The translations under genes and the position numbers were made by a program. Positions 24,661 to 37,600 of a stretch of DNA of 64,000 nt are shown piece after piece. Every line of letters starts with the position of its first letter. Within the stretch, counting starts at the first letter, position 1. A model generated the notes under the pieces. The model ran no database searches, was not told the origin of the DNA, and saw only the letters and a program-made list of their open reading frames with translations. Origin of the DNA: Istiophorus platypterus (lineage: Eukaryota > Chordata > Actinopteri > Istiophoriformes > Istiophoridae); contig CM029126.1 of the NCBI GenBank assembly GCA_016859345.1, positions 15,204,027 to 15,268,026 on the forward strand, written 5' to 3'.

Positions 24661-27600
24661 TCAAGCAACTTGTTGCTCATCCAGCAATCCATTCAACATT
24701 GAGTCCACTTCACTAAAAAAGAAAAATATACAGTAATAGATTTGTCTGTAATTTGGGGTTGATACATCTATGTTTAGATGAATGTAATAGGCTTATAAGA
24801 CCCACACTTCATGGGATTTAAGACTGACAGCCTTCTAGGAACATCACTTTACTTGCATAATGACAATCAATTTGACCAGCCGAATAATTTCATTTAAGTT
24901 GTACCTGATCTGCTCCTTTACCCATTTTCTCTGTTTCCGAAGGACTTGTAATAAAGGGTCCTCTTCAAACTCCTTTTCATCTGAATCTGAAATTTAGAAA
25001 AAAAAAAAAAAGTTCTGTTGAGGGTAATGAACAGTCGAGGACAGGGTTGATAATGGAATATTACCAGCATTTACCTATCGAGGACCAAGACTAGAAGTTA
25101 TGGTTTTAGTATTGATTACTCTTGAAAGTAAAATGTAAGTAGTTATGACAAAATTTGACCACTAATTCAACATGTGACCAGCTCCACACAGAAGCAGCAT
25201 GCAAAACAAAAATATAGAAAGTTTGAGGGGTTTCTACCTAAAGGGGTATGGAATGCTAGGAATGGAAACTATTCATAGGTCAGAACATATTCTCCACAAT
25301 TAACTATAGGGTCAAGGTTGGTGCTCTTTGCTCACCTTCAGCCTCTTGCAGCAGCTGTGAAATGACTTCCATAGAGTTCTGTGTATTACATGGAGGGACT
25401 GGGGATTGTGAAGGTGCAGAAGCAGTGCAAGGAGGAGAAACCAAAGGGGCGGGGGACCTTTGAGCAGGTGATGAATCCACTGTAGGGAACAATACCTCGG
25501 ATACTACCTGTCAAGGCACAATGAGAACGACCTAGTGGTTACTGAACTTTTTAATAACAATATTCACATTAACATTAGATGATGATGAATGACATCTAAA
25601 AAATACAAGGTTTGCAGGTTGATGGCAACACATTTAAGTCCTGTGGTAAATTTATAAGAATCTGTTTCCATTTAAAAAAATAAATATTATTCTAACATGG
25701 CTAGAAATGAACACCCGTGTTAAATTTTTTAACAGGATAATATATCACATATGATCCCTCTCCTAAAGACAACATGGAAGGATAATTTTTTTAAACTAAT
25801 GCAATCTCAAATCTAGGATTTCACACAGATCTCACAAACTACTGTTTATTGAGCAGCTACACACTGACATCCTTCAGTTCAACACACATACAGCTTGCAA
25901 GTTATCAAATTATTAGGGCAGCAGGAAAAACATTAGGACCAAATAAGCAGACAGCCTCCTTGGCTTAAGGCTCTTATATTTGTCCCACTACATAGAGAAC
26001 ATGAAAGAAAACAACTTGAGAAGTTGCTAAGAATCTTTGCAGGTTGTGCATGTGCTAACCTGTCCCATGGCACTGTGGACTGGAGAAGGTGGCGGGGCAT
26101 GATCACGAGTACAGCTCTCACTGGTAAACCCCTGGCTTCCTTCCTGTTCCTGCATCTCTGCCAATGTCATGGCTTTTTTGGGAAGTCTTTGATGTGAAGA
26201 ACTCCTCTTTTTTATAGCACTAGGACCATTAGTATGTGGTTTATCCAAAGCATATCTGCAAAAAAACTATTTTAAGCATTCAAACTTGAATTTTGTACAC
26301 TGTGTGCATGTTTCAATACTTCACCTTGTTGATTTTGTTTGAATTTGCTTCTTGAAGGACATTGCCATCTTCATCTCATTCTTTGCTGACTCTTTTGTTT
26401 GAGCCTTGTCTTTCTTGTTACTCTCAGATCTTCTGTTATGAAGAGAGCACGCTTTCTCTATGGCTCCAGACGAAGGAGATGTTGAGAATGACATAGGGTC
26501 ATGACTGGGCTCATCCTTGAGGACATCTGTTGGATTACCAGGGACTTGAGTCATTTTACTGACAACTTTGGTCTGGATCCCATCTAACCTCTGTGAAATG
26601 TTTTGTTGTGCACACGCATGAGATAACTGGATGGGACAGGGCAAGACATCACAGAGTAAATGCATGTGGGAAGGAACATGGGCAACAGTCTGGGGTTGAG
26701 AGACTGAAGGGCCATAAACAACGGAGGCAGTGGAGGGAGGTGGAACTGAACCTAGGGCACATGAACTGTGATCCTCTTTAGCTTCCAGCTGGGGAGCAAT
26801 CGTGTGTGGATGAGTGTCTTCATGTGACAATTCAGGAGGTCGAGTACTCTGTAGTTGCTATAGACGACACAAGAAAGAGAACATTAAATAATATGAAATC
26901 CAACATAAGCATTAAACCAATATATTTAACCAACCTTGTAAGCATGTCTACCAGCTGAGGGATGGCTTAAACTTGAAGCCTGCCGGCTGAATGTGGGGCC
27001 ATGAAGACTAGAGTTTGCCAGGGCCTGTGGCAACTCCCTGGCCTGCTCCATCTTTCTCCTAACACGCCACTGGAACAAGATGTCCTCTTCTGGGCGTGTG
27101 GGGGTTCCCAAGGAAGGAATGACAGACATTTGGCAGGGGACAGCTTGGACTGAGTTTGAGCTGGGCTTTGCTGCAAATGTTAATGAAGACATTGCACAGT
27201 AACACAAACACAAGAGTAGTTTAACATACAAATTATGAAAAAAAGAATCATATACTATAAACTGCATGAAAGGGAACATCAGTTTACACTGGAAGAAAAC
27301 GACAACAAAAAAAATCCATGTCAACAAATGGTATTCTACTCCACACTGTTGCCTTACCTGTAGTAGATTTTATTAAACTACGAATAAAAGGTCTTCGCAC
27401 TGGCTCATCTACACTGACTGGAGAAGAGAAATCTGAGCATCCCAGGCCCTCTGAGCTGACAGGCATGGATCCATCACTCAGAGTGCACTCACTGTTACAA
27501 AGGGAACAGGTTATTTACAGTTGAAAGACTAAATTCATTTATCATTAAAGTTACTCACTGGTCTACATATCCTCTCAGCAGAAGCCTGTTGGCCTTCTCT

Positions 27601-29414
27601 TGAAGGTGAAGTATCTCTGTGTCATCAAATTCCCCCTGGGAAATGTCTGACAAAATCTGAGAAACAAAGAGGCAGACAGGCAGAACACTCAATGAGCCAC
27701 AGTTTTGGTCTTGATATTTTAATATTAAGAGCACTCATAATACTGCGTAAATGGATTCAACCAGATAATTACATTTTTAGCATTTGAGTAAAAAAATCTA
27801 ATAGGATACATTTTCTGACCATATAATTCTAACAAACTTCTAACAACTTCAGTAACTCCAATTCTAACAACTTTTTTAGGAGGCTTACACATCTGACATG
27901 AGCAGGCTGAACAAGCCATAAATGTATCAAATAAGGTTGCATAAAAGTTGACCTCCCAGGCATTTAGTAAACACACAGGTTTCCAAATGGACATGTGCTG
28001 TAGTGTTGAAATGCAAATATTTATATGCACACTAAGTTGGAACAAGGTGTCCCTCTTGAATACACATCTCTCATAAACCAGGACATAGTGGAGATCCAAT
28101 AACCCATTGTAACAAACAATATGGAAGAGTATCCGTTTTTTTTTTTTTTCAACTTTTTAAGAAATAAATCTACATTTTTCGGTAAGTTCAGAAATTTATT
28201 ACAAACAATACAACTATCATTTCTATTTTGTAGAGAAAGATAATACAGTAACCAGTTATAGCATGGCTCATTCCCAGTACACTCACAGCAAGAGATCCTC
28301 GGCATGGGGAAGGGGATCTGTCAAGTTCGCACTGTTCAGCTGGTCTGAAAATGGTGGGTACATGGTCATCTCTCAGAGCCTGGAATAATTTATCTGTTCA
28401 GAGGAAGGGATTCCACAGAAGGATTTGACCAGAAAGGTTGCTGTCTCCAATTATATTTAGGAGCTGGTAAATGTCAATAACCCCTACTTTAAAATACAAT
28501 ACTAAATGAAAATATACCTTTGTCATCAGTTTTAGCTGGTGTTGAACTAGGGGGTAAAGATGAGGGTGACATCCACCAAAAAGGCAGCTGCTCCTCTCCA
28601 ACGGCAGAAGCCGTCTGCTGGCGCTCCTCTCTACTCTGCGGTTGACCATGGCGAAAACGTTCTACGTATCTGGAAGACAAAAAGGTCAGTGCTCGCTACA
28701 AGTATTCATTCCCACAGCTAAATAAAAAAAAAAAAAAAAAAAAACGCCATCAGTTTCATTTATCTCCCAGTCTTAACGTCACAGTGATGCCTACATAATA
28801 CAACTTTATACTGTGAGAAAAAGTTACAGTTCTATTTGAGGAAACATAGGGTACAGGAACCGTTTCAGGGCAAGGTCTTGCCTCTGTGAAACTAAAGCAT
28901 ACTTTGCCAGCACTGAATCCTTGGATGTCTCCATGTTAGATGAGGTCGTAGAACTGTCAGGAGGTGATCCACAGTCAGAGGACGGCCAGGACTCTGAAAA
29001 AACTGGTCGTCCGTCTGCGGTGGCAAAACGGTGGTCATGTGTATCAGACGGCTGTTGGCTCCCTGTGCTCAGTGTGTTTATTTGTGGACTGGATCGCTGA
29101 TTTGAACATGCAGGACTCAAACTCTGCAAACGAACAAAAAGCAGTGATGGGTACGATGAAAGCAACGTAAGAATGAGTCGTGTGTGGTAGTATATCAACA
29201 TTCACTTTGAAACATACCGTTTTCTTCTTTTTTTTTGACAGAGACTGGTTGCAGGATGGGTGGTAGTGTGCCTTCCCCACTTTGGATGCTGGTTGGAAGG
29301 GATTCTGCTTTGTGAACAGAGAACCACTGCAAAAACAACGCAGGTGACCAACTATAACTCTAGCTCTGGGCACTATGAAAAAAAAGTGGTCTTTAGATCT
29401 TACCTGGACTTCAT
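24661..29414 (-). CDS. proser3: Proline and serine rich protein 3 (PROSER3)
   Basis: Thirteen coding exons in consistent phase: 29404-29414, 29218-29326, 28903-29123, 28518-28669, 28287-28393, 27559-27656, 27358-27491, 26935-27170, 26325-26857, 26060-26255, 25336-25507, 24905-24986, 24661-24712. The best conserved part is YVERFRHGQPQSREERQ followed by PFWWMSP (exon 4), with a second block RPEEDILFQWRVRRKMEQAR (exon 8). The rest is low-complexity, rich in Ser, Pro and Gln, and probably disordered. A charged stretch, LLQVLRKQRKWVKEQI, and the short tail EVDSMLNGLLDEQQVA end the protein. The call rests on these blocks plus position between hspb6 and lin37, as in human. In mammals PROSER3 has been linked to centrosomes and cilia, but the sequence itself shows no catalytic domain. 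The first exon codes for only 3.7 codons, so the start is less certain than the body. Confidence 0.85.
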
Positions 29415-30363
29415 AACAGCTTCTGAATACCACTGATGCAACAGAGGACAAGATGCACAGTTGAGGTTTTAACTAAGCTCTTTGGCCCCAGATTATAACA
29501 AGCGTGGCTGACATGGTAACTTAGGCCTCAGTATGATATAATTTAGAAAGAGGTCATCCACTTCGAGTTTAGTTGTCTATTTGACATGTCCACAAAAGAA
29601 AGTTCCCATGGGACCAAACGCCAGTGCGACGGCAAATTAAGCCGCTACAGCAGGCACCTGGAAGATTTATCCATCCTACGAGTCGAGCCTTTGGACCGAA
29701 AACATAAATACTTTGCTCTTTGTGATAAACATTACTTCGCCGAAACCAGAAGAAAGCGTCGATAGCTGCACCGATCGTTATTTACGCCGAGACTTCCGAC
29801 CAATGGGCGCCGAGTTAAAGATGACGAACATGACATTTACCCAATCACGACGACGCTTCTTTAAGCACAAGGACCAATCGGTTAGCAAGGAACCGGCAGC
29901 GCGCGGAAGAGGAACGTCTGCAAAGGCTACGCGCTCGACAAAAATAGGCTAAGTTAGCAACGATAATACGAGCTAGCGGGTGCCACGGTCCGCTGTGCTA
30001 ATAAAACGACCACTCTGCAGTATATTTCAAGTGACTGTATGGAAACCGCAGGGGCCTAGTGTCAGTCAACAAATCGTCATTCGTGGTAAAAGTGAAAGAA
30101 GTCGGGTTTGCGATATAGCTTTGACGTTATAGAATGCTTATTGCTAACGCATAACCGCAGCCTGCTAGCCGACGTTAACGCTAGCAAACAAACCTACGTG
30201 AGGTTTATGAAGTAGCCTCAGTTACAAGTCGTTGTCGGCCTAAAGATTCCGGTTATCAGCGGTGAACGTTTGGCTCTAAAAGTCGGTGTTCTTTTGTTTT
30301 GTTTTGTTTTGTTGTTTTTAATCAATTACCGTACGGAATACATACGTTGAAAAGGGGGACAAA
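29415..30363. promoter_or_regulatory. Divergent proser3/lin37 promoter with three CCAAT boxes
   Basis: The two genes start 950 bp apart and point away from each other. CCAAT occurs at 29800-29804, 29841-29845 and 29874-29878, all on the plus strand and 33-41 bp apart, a spacing typical of NF-Y-driven promoters. The stretch is CpG-rich from about 29580 to 30250 and has GCTAA/TTAGC words with CG near 29955 and 30140-30190. No TATA box is seen. Confidence 0.55.
29586..29765 (+). CDS. Possible 59-residue ORF in the proser3/lin37 promoter (unrecognised)
   Basis: An ATG-to-TAG frame lies between the two divergent genes. It reads MSTKESSHGTKRQCDGKLSR at the start, continues with SRHLEDLSILRVEPLDRKHK and ends with YFALCDKHYFAETRRKRR. 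The product would be basic, not repetitive, with two Cys and several His residues but no zinc-binding pattern I can name. The start context (TTGACATGT) is weak. It lies just upstream of the CCAAT cluster, so it could be an upstream frame of an unmapped transcript, a leftover exon or chance. I do not recognise it and assign no function. Confidence 0.25.
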   Translation: MSTKESSHGTKRQCDGKLSRYSRHLEDLSILRVEPLDRKHKYFALCDKHYFAETRRKRR

Positions 30364-33300
30364 ATGCACCACGTCAAGATCAAGACTGAAAGGCCAGGTG
30401 AGACACCCCCCCCAAAAAAAAGAACAAAAAAAATCACAACATCCTATAATGACTCTTGTCAGAAATCCCAAAAGAGACATAGCTCACTGCATTTGTAATT
30501 AAACTCTATTCAAATCCAGGAATGTTATATCACCTACATTAGACATTAAATCACCTTATTGTGGGTTTAGTTAGTAAGTTCTGTTGTTGTGTATAACTTT
30601 CATTGTTATTGATACAGATTTAGAGGGGACTGGTGCACGCAGCAGATTGGATGCTGTGTTAAAGGGACTGGTTGAGAAGAGTGAAAATGAAAGGTTGGAC
30701 AAATAGTGATTATTTATATCAAATAATGTCATTGTGATTGCCTTCCAGTCGAACTTATATCATTGAATGTTGAACAGGGAACAAAATGAAGGTGACACTG
30801 GAAAAATATCAGCGGACTCTTTAAACAAGTATGGATCAATTATTTGGATTTCAGTTGTGCATTTTTTGTGGAATGAATGATATATTGTAGTTGGTGTTGT
30901 GTAGTCACTTAATATTTGTTATTTCAATATAAAATTTAAAGGTTAGATTTTTATAAGACTGCATTTTCCACTTTCTCTTGCCAGGGATTTGTCTCCATCA
31001 TCTGTTGGGAAAAGGTAGGTATATGTATTTTTCAATCTGAGATGACAAAAACCTTTTACATTTAATATTTTCAGGAATTTCTATAAAGTCTTTTTCCCTG
31101 TTTGCTTGTTTGTTTGTTTTTTTCTTAGACCTTCAGCTCGATTTCCACAGCACCGCAGAAAGAAGCGGAAAGAGATGGATGAGGGCATACCCGAGAGCAA
31201 TCAGCATAAACAAAGTAAACTTAGTACAAATACTGAAAACAATACTACAAGAAACGGTAACTTCTGCCCTTTTTGATCCTCAGGTACTGTTCGGATGACT
31301 TTGTGTTTTACCTCACTGTACAGTTTCTTACCTTTTATTTTTCTTGCTTTTCTCTGTCTTTCTCAATTGCTAGATGCTTACATTATTAAGTTGTTTGATC
31401 GCAGTGTGGATTTGGCTCAGTTCAACACCAGCACCCCATTGTATCCTATCTGCCGTGCCTGGATGAGAAACAATCCTTCTGTTCGAGAGCCAGCTACTTC
31501 CCCGAGCCCCCCACACAGCATGGTAGAGGAAGAGGTAAGACCATGCACTTATGTTAGATAACTTTCAATTTATTAAAATTATACAAAAAGTTTTAAGTTA
31601 TCCACTTTAGACTTTAATGGTGGATTTGAAGTTTCTTGCTTGTTCCTTTGCGTAGTAGGGATGCCACCATTATTGTGGCCAGAAATAACCCAGCACAGAA
31701 TGTAATCACAACATTGTATTGACCTTTGCGGAGCTCAAATGTAATAAAATTATCTCATGCTATTCCTTGGATTTTATCACACCTAACAGACAATTAACAG
31801 TGAACTATATCATTCAACTTTCTTGGACTCTACAGTAACATTAATATAAAATACACCTAAGAACACCAGAAATACAAGCAGGTCGGTTGGTAAAAGCTCA
31901 GGACTGTTGACTGTGACTTGAAAATGCAACACAATGTGTCATTTAATTTTATGCATCTGTAAATGTTTTCATACATGGTCTGATTCATTGATTATAAATG
32001 GTTAAAATACAAAATATTATATGTCAAAATCTTAACACAGATGGACATTGGCACAGTTATACTGGGCTCCTACAGGCCACTGGCACCACTCAGCCTCTTT
32101 CTGACCATTGCTTAGCCTCAAGGGCACTCCCTTGTGGCTAAGTAATATAAAACTGCTAATGAACACAGGTGTTTTGTGCAGTGTTCATAGTGCCTTATGA
32201 AAACTGGTAATCAGGGTAAAGATAATAGAAATTTTAAACAGGGTTGTCACTATCAATATTCAATGCTTAGAACACTGCAAAAAATTCTATCTCTGTGTTT
32301 GATGTATGGAGGTTGCAGTGTCTCATCAGTAGCTATCATAGAATCCCTGCAAATAGAGCTTAAAGTGGATAAGTGTATAACAAAATATCACCAGCAGTAA
32401 GCTTGAAAAAGCTTTTTGTGTTGTTATTTTGATTTTGTAATTAGTTTGAACAAACTTTTTAAAACACTTTAGCATTATTATGAACATTAATTTTGATTTA
32501 AAAAAATTGGAAATTAACTTTAAACAAAATATTTATGAGAGTACTAATAGTACTTTCTAGAATTTTTCACTCTAAACTTCTTTCTTTTGCCAGGTCACAG
32601 ACATGATCAACGGTAAAAGTCAGAATGTGTACAGACTCCCCCCTCCAACTTCCTGTCCAATCAACACCTCTGGTGAACCAATCAATCTCAGGATCCCACA
32701 GACTGAAAAACCCATTGTTACCAAGGTTCTGCATAATATGTGAATGAGATTTATTGATGGTGTTTTACTTGCATTATGATAATAAATTGCACACAGCTAC
32801 AGTGACATTAGAAAAAAAAGTTAAACATGAGCTATAACAAAATCTGAACATTTTCTCTCTCCACAGTTAACAGATACAGTTCCTGTATCAGGTTCTCTCA
32901 CATGTGACCACATGGAACGTTGGAAAAAGATAAGGCAAAAGTATGTTTTTCATTTAAAAGCCATTGTAGACACAGTATAACTTGTACCTGCTTGGTTTTG
33001 TTGAAAAGAATTATTCACATTTTCATTGACCTGTGTACTGTACACAGCCTGTCTCAAGGTCAGGGTTTAACCCATGGGTATTCAATGTGTCATTTGATGC
33101 TTAGGGGTAACAAAGCAACAGTTGGCCAAACTGTTGCTTAAAAACAAAACAATTTCTCTATTTACCTGTTTGTATTTTTATTTTTTTCTCTGTGAACAGA
33201 AGCAGAATTTTAAAGTTGGTCTTGAATTATTTTCAGCACCTATGACATAACCATGGTCAAACTCCATGTCAGTATCCATCCATTCATATAACCTTTAACA

Positions 33301-33744
33301 ATGCTTTTATTCCTATTACATAGTTAAAATTATAGTGGACAATGGAGGATAAGACCATGAGCATATTTGATAAGAGTATGCATTTTCAAAATTAGCAACA
33401 GGGACAAGTGGTTTCAACATGAGATCTTGTTATAAAAAGAGATTCACCATCTCAAAAAGTTAAAACAAAAGTCCTTTACACTTAAAAATAATCGTGACTT
33501 ACTACGACATACTTAAGTTGTTACTCTTTTGAAGTTTTGTCCTAATGTACAACTTATGTGATTGTTAAGTGTGTGCAAGCTTGGCTTTTGAATTGCCACT
33601 GAAAAATCCGAAAGCTTGGAATGTGTTGAACTGATACATATTGATCTTTTTTCCAGATGGAAGGAGTGCTCCAACAAGAACCAATTAAGATACAGCGATA
33701 GTATCAAGGTTCTAAAGGAGATGAAGGATCTCTATGATCGATAA
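30364..33744 (+). CDS. lin37: LIN37, subunit of the DREAM/MuvB cell-cycle repressor
   Basis: Core subunit of the MuvB complex, which with p130/E2F4/DP forms DREAM and represses cell-cycle genes in quiescence. Nine exons: 30364-30397, 30618-30692, 30778-30828, 30985-31014, 31129-31256, 31374-31534, 32594-32725, 32867-32940, 33657-33744; phases match at each junction. Family landmarks: N-terminal MHHVKIKTERP; LDAVLKGLVEKS; the basic RPSARFPQHRRKKRKEMD; the most conserved block IIKLFDRSVDLAQFNTSTPL with YPICRAWMRNNPSVRE; and the C-terminal MERWKKIRQKWKE followed by NQLRYSDSIKVLKEM. The start at 30364 is the first ATG in the last CpG-rich segment and matches the family N-terminus. An AATAAA at 34018-34023 probably ends the message. 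The 3' UTR is the left edge of the downstream tandem duplication. Confidence 0.96.
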
Positions 33745-33805
33745 CTGGCGTCCTTGTAGCTCTCGATCACAGAATGGACTTTATGCAGTTGGAACGGAGT
33801 CATGG

Positions 33806-36800
33806 CTAAGACTCAATAGGTGAAAATATATATGCCATCTAAACAGTCAGACTCCTAGAAAGCATTGACTGAACCTGGAGCCTTAAATAGACCATAAGTT
33901 CTATGCTTTGCAGATTTTTTTTTAAGGACCTTTAAGTTTTTTGCTGTTTCTTGTGCAGGAATGTATTCAAGCATGATGTTTAATTGTTTTTATTCATAAA
34001 AATTCTGCGTATGCCTCAATAAATTAAGTCACTCATCAGTAGTATTTTTCCACAAAAACTTCAATTTGTGCATCTTCAACATTAACTACACTGATTAAAG
34101 TCCATTGTGATCTCTTACACTTTAAGATTTGACTTCTTGTTTTTCCACCCACAGCAATTAAGATAAAGTAAATACAGAATACTCTGTGTGATAGAAGATA
34201 GCTGGATCCTACTGTGCTGTTTCGTGTTTAGACAGGGTCCTAAATTAGCACCGCCAGGCACAAAATGCGGGTAGATTTTCTGTTTGGCGATTAAATGGTT
34301 GAGCACTACCCGCCACACTTGTGGCTAAGTTTTTGTACAGGTATAGTTTTGAAACGCTATCCTGAGAGTCTAGCGCATTGTGTTTTATGGGTGTTCCGCT
34401 TCTGTCCTGTGTCTGTGTCGGAGTTCGACAGCCCCCCGCTACCACACACACACACACACGTATGTCCCTGCTATCCATAAAACATTGCTGCTGTTTCTGA
34501 CTTTGAGGAGTCAAAAGTTTGGATTTACAATTGAATTTATTTCTGACTGATCAGTATATTAAAATAGTTTTGCAAAATATGCGAAAGCCTCTTTAAGATC
34601 ATATTCAACAATACTTTCTTATCACACATGTATATATGACACAAAAAAGGAAATTAATTTGGCCAGTAAAAAATATGCTTGGCTTATGGATTTTCTTCCT
34701 CAACGGCCACCTTGGCCGGTGAGTCAAGATGTTGAATTCAGACCCTGCTCTCGGTATATGATTGTATTTACAAAACGTGCTAAAGTGTTTTGTGAGATGA
34801 GGAACTAATTGGCGTTCCACATAATTGCTTATTCTAAACAAACACTGCGGTGTGGTTTCAAGACTTCAGATGGTGGCTTGATAAAGAGAGTGCAAGAAGC
34901 AAAGCTTATACAACTGTAATCCTGTAAAAAGAAAAACCGTCTGGTGAGTAACGTGTACTTGTGTTATGTATGTCAAGGAGAAAGAAATGTACACCTCATC
35001 AAAATTACGTTTTTATTCCGAGAATGGAAATGCATAAAGCTCTATTATGAAAGCTCAGTCTTGTGTTCCATAATCAGGGATGCTGCTCTGGACAATTTGC
35101 TTGTTGGCAAACAAGGATAAACTGGAGCATCAGATGCTTAAAAACATCACCAAAAACATTAATTACACACAGTTCCATATTTCGAGGTGCAAAAGAATTT
35201 ACATCATAATGTTTTATTTTCTTCAAAGAACTCAATATTGAAATCTTAAAAGCAGAAACACACATACTAAGGAGTTATCAACTATACTGCCTAATCAACA
35301 GAGAGAGCCATGTGATGTGATCAAACTACATGTGCTAGTAAGAAACAAAACAGGAGTTGTAAGACATGAAACAAAAGTGACAGGAATTAGAGGATATATC
35401 TCATAGGTCAGAAGTGAAAACCCCTGCTGTTAAGTACGCATTTTAATATTAATAAAAAAACATCAGTTTGTGCACTTCCCACTACTGATTGAAAAAATTG
35501 GTTCAAAAAAAAAGTGGATAATTACAATGTACATAGCCTGCCTGATGTGATGGTCTCATTCAGTGCTTAGTGTCTCCTTCTCCTGGGGGGTGCCCGCTTC
35601 GCTTTCTGTAAAATTTAAGGTAAAGGCTTTGTCATTCCTCTCCAAGGGTGCAGAAGAATCAGACTTCCGGGACATCCATGAGAGGTGTGAGGACAAGGAG
35701 CGAGAGGACATAAATGACAAGGGGTCCTCTGCTAGGGCACTCTCTAGGACAAAGCACACGGACTGCTTGAGCTTCTTCTGGAATTCATCACACATGAAAA
35801 CATAGAGGATTGGGTTCAGGCAGCTGTTCATAAAAGCCAGACACAAAGTTAAGGGACCCACAGAGACAAGAGCAGCTATGAATTTTTGATTGTTCTTCGC
35901 CTGTAATTCCATAAAATGTACTACATGGAAGGGCAACCAGCAGATGAAGAACGCAAAAATAACAGAGAGGATAACTCGGTGAGATCTATGTTTCCTTGTC
36001 TTGTGCAGACGCCCTGCACGAACACCAATGGCCACATTAGAGACACATATTACCAGGAATGGGATGAAGAAGCCCATAATAAAGCGAAAAATAGCGAGAC
36101 TCCACACTGGTGCGTCATGCACATAAGTACAGTAAGTCCCTTTCTCAGATGACCTAACTTCTCGAAAGATGGCATAAGGGGCACTGCAGACCATAGAGCT
36201 CACCCAGATGACAGCAGTTATGAGCTGAGCTTTGAGAACGGTGCGCTTGTTTTGTGCCCACACCACCATCCAGATGGACAAGCAACGATCCAGACTTAAG
36301 GCCATCAGAAAAAAAATACTGGCAAACATATTGACTAAAGTCACAAAACTGTTGAGCTTGCACATGAGTATTCCAAAATTCCACTGGTGCTCCTGGGAGG
36401 TACTGATGATCGAGAAAATCAGGAAGGCCGTAAAGAGGAAGTCGGCCACGGCAAGATTGAGAAACCAAACTGAGTTGACTGTTTTCTTCATTCTGCAGCC
36501 TGTCACGTAGATGACCAAAGCATTTCCAAGTGTCCCAACCAAAAATATCATGCAGTAGATGACCACCGAGATGACAGACAGGTATTTGTCAAACATAGCT
36601 GTCCCACTTTGTTGGCTTGAATCAGAAGTGTTGCTAACTGTTGGACACACACACACACACACAGAGAATTTGGTTTCCTTAATAACAAGATTAAGTAGAA
36701 AAAATAGAATTTTTGCACAAGACTTCGTGAAGACTTCACAGAATATGATGTTCTAAATTGCCAGTTGAATCTACCTCTAAAATTTTTCAATTTCCAGTGA

Positions 36801-37356
36801 TGAGAAAATATGACCTTTTTACTAAAACTAAGATTAGTGCAAACCTATTCTAGATCAGTTCAACAAGACATTATGACAGAACACCATTCTGTTAATGCAA
36901 TTTAAAAGCAATGCAAATATACATTACGTTTTAAGTATCTTACCATTAGTCATTTTTCCGGGAGATGAGAGTCAGTCTCTTTCTAGGTTGATGATTTATC
37001 TGCTTTCTATACTCGACCTCTCTGATTACTCCTTCTTCTCATTTCCTGCAGCTGCTGAAACAGAATTCCTTCTGCCTCCATGACTTTGCAGGAAGGTTTT
37101 ACATAACTAATAAAGTCTGAACAAAAGCCAAAATAAGATCCAATAGGCTAGTTTTTGTTGTAGGGTTTGTAATTTGTATATTTCATCATACAGAAAACTT
37201 TTTTTTTTTTTTTAAGATACCCTGTGGTAAGACCCAATTTGGTCCCAGAGCTTCTTAAACTGCTTCCATTTGCAGTTTTGTCTTAATCTTAAAGTTTATA
37301 TTTGTTGTATGCTGTAGTGTACTGCTTCTTACCCCTTTCGCCCAGTCATATACAGG
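33806..37356. repeat. Tandem segmental duplication, copy 1
   Basis: About 3,551 bp, starting 60 bp after the lin37 stop codon and ending where the same sequence restarts (TTAAGACTCAATAGG at about 37358). It contains the lin37 3' UTR end, spacer and the first GPCR gene. Compared with copy 2 it has 340 extra bases at about 34601-34940. Substitutions between copies are sparse (about 1% by eye). Confidence 0.9.
35556..36953 (-). CDS. Chemoattractant-type GPCR (FPR / chemerin-receptor-like), copy 1
   Basis: Seven-transmembrane rhodopsin-class receptor, about 363 residues. Coding exons are 36944-36953 (MTN plus one base) and 35556-36637. The open frame extends further upstream, but there it only translates a CA microsatellite next to the acceptor; the spliced start MTNVSNTS gives N-glycosylation sites and a donor GTAAG. 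Landmarks: TM1 GTLGNALVIY, TM2 LNLAVADFLF, the TM3 end LSLDRCLSIW (DRC, the chemerin/FPR variant of DRY), VWAQNKRTV, TM6 FFICWLPFHVVH, TM7 NSCLNPILYVF, and a Ser-rich tail. This pattern fits the FPR/CMKLR group of leukocyte receptors for peptides or chemerin; ligand and exact orthologue cannot be told. Likely poly(A) signals on the minus strand are at 35213-35218 and about 35013. Confidence 0.85.
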
Positions 37357-37600
37357 TTAAGACTCAATAGGTGAAAATGTATATGCCATCTAAACAGTCA
37401 GACTCCTAGAAAGCATTGACTGAACCTGGAGCCTTAAATAGACCATAAGTTCTATGCTTTGCAGATTTTTTTTAAGGACCTTTAAGTTTTTTGCTGTTTC
37501 TTGTGCAGGAATGTATTCAAGCATGATGTTTAATTGTTTTTATTCATAAAAATTCTGCATATGCCTCAATAAATTAAGTCACTCATCAGTATTATTTTTC
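37357..37600 (+). pseudogene. Duplicated lin37 3' UTR fragment
   Basis: This is a copy of the region just after the lin37 stop (33806-34045), including the AATAAA at 37568-37573. No lin37 coding sequence was copied, so it cannot encode LIN37. It may still act as a stray poly(A) site on the plus strand. Confidence 0.85.

Noticed and set aside
35556..36662. 368-residue GPCR frame starting MCVCVCPTV
   Set aside because: The first nine residues translate a CA repeat and splice acceptor; a 10-nt coding exon upstream supplies a better start.
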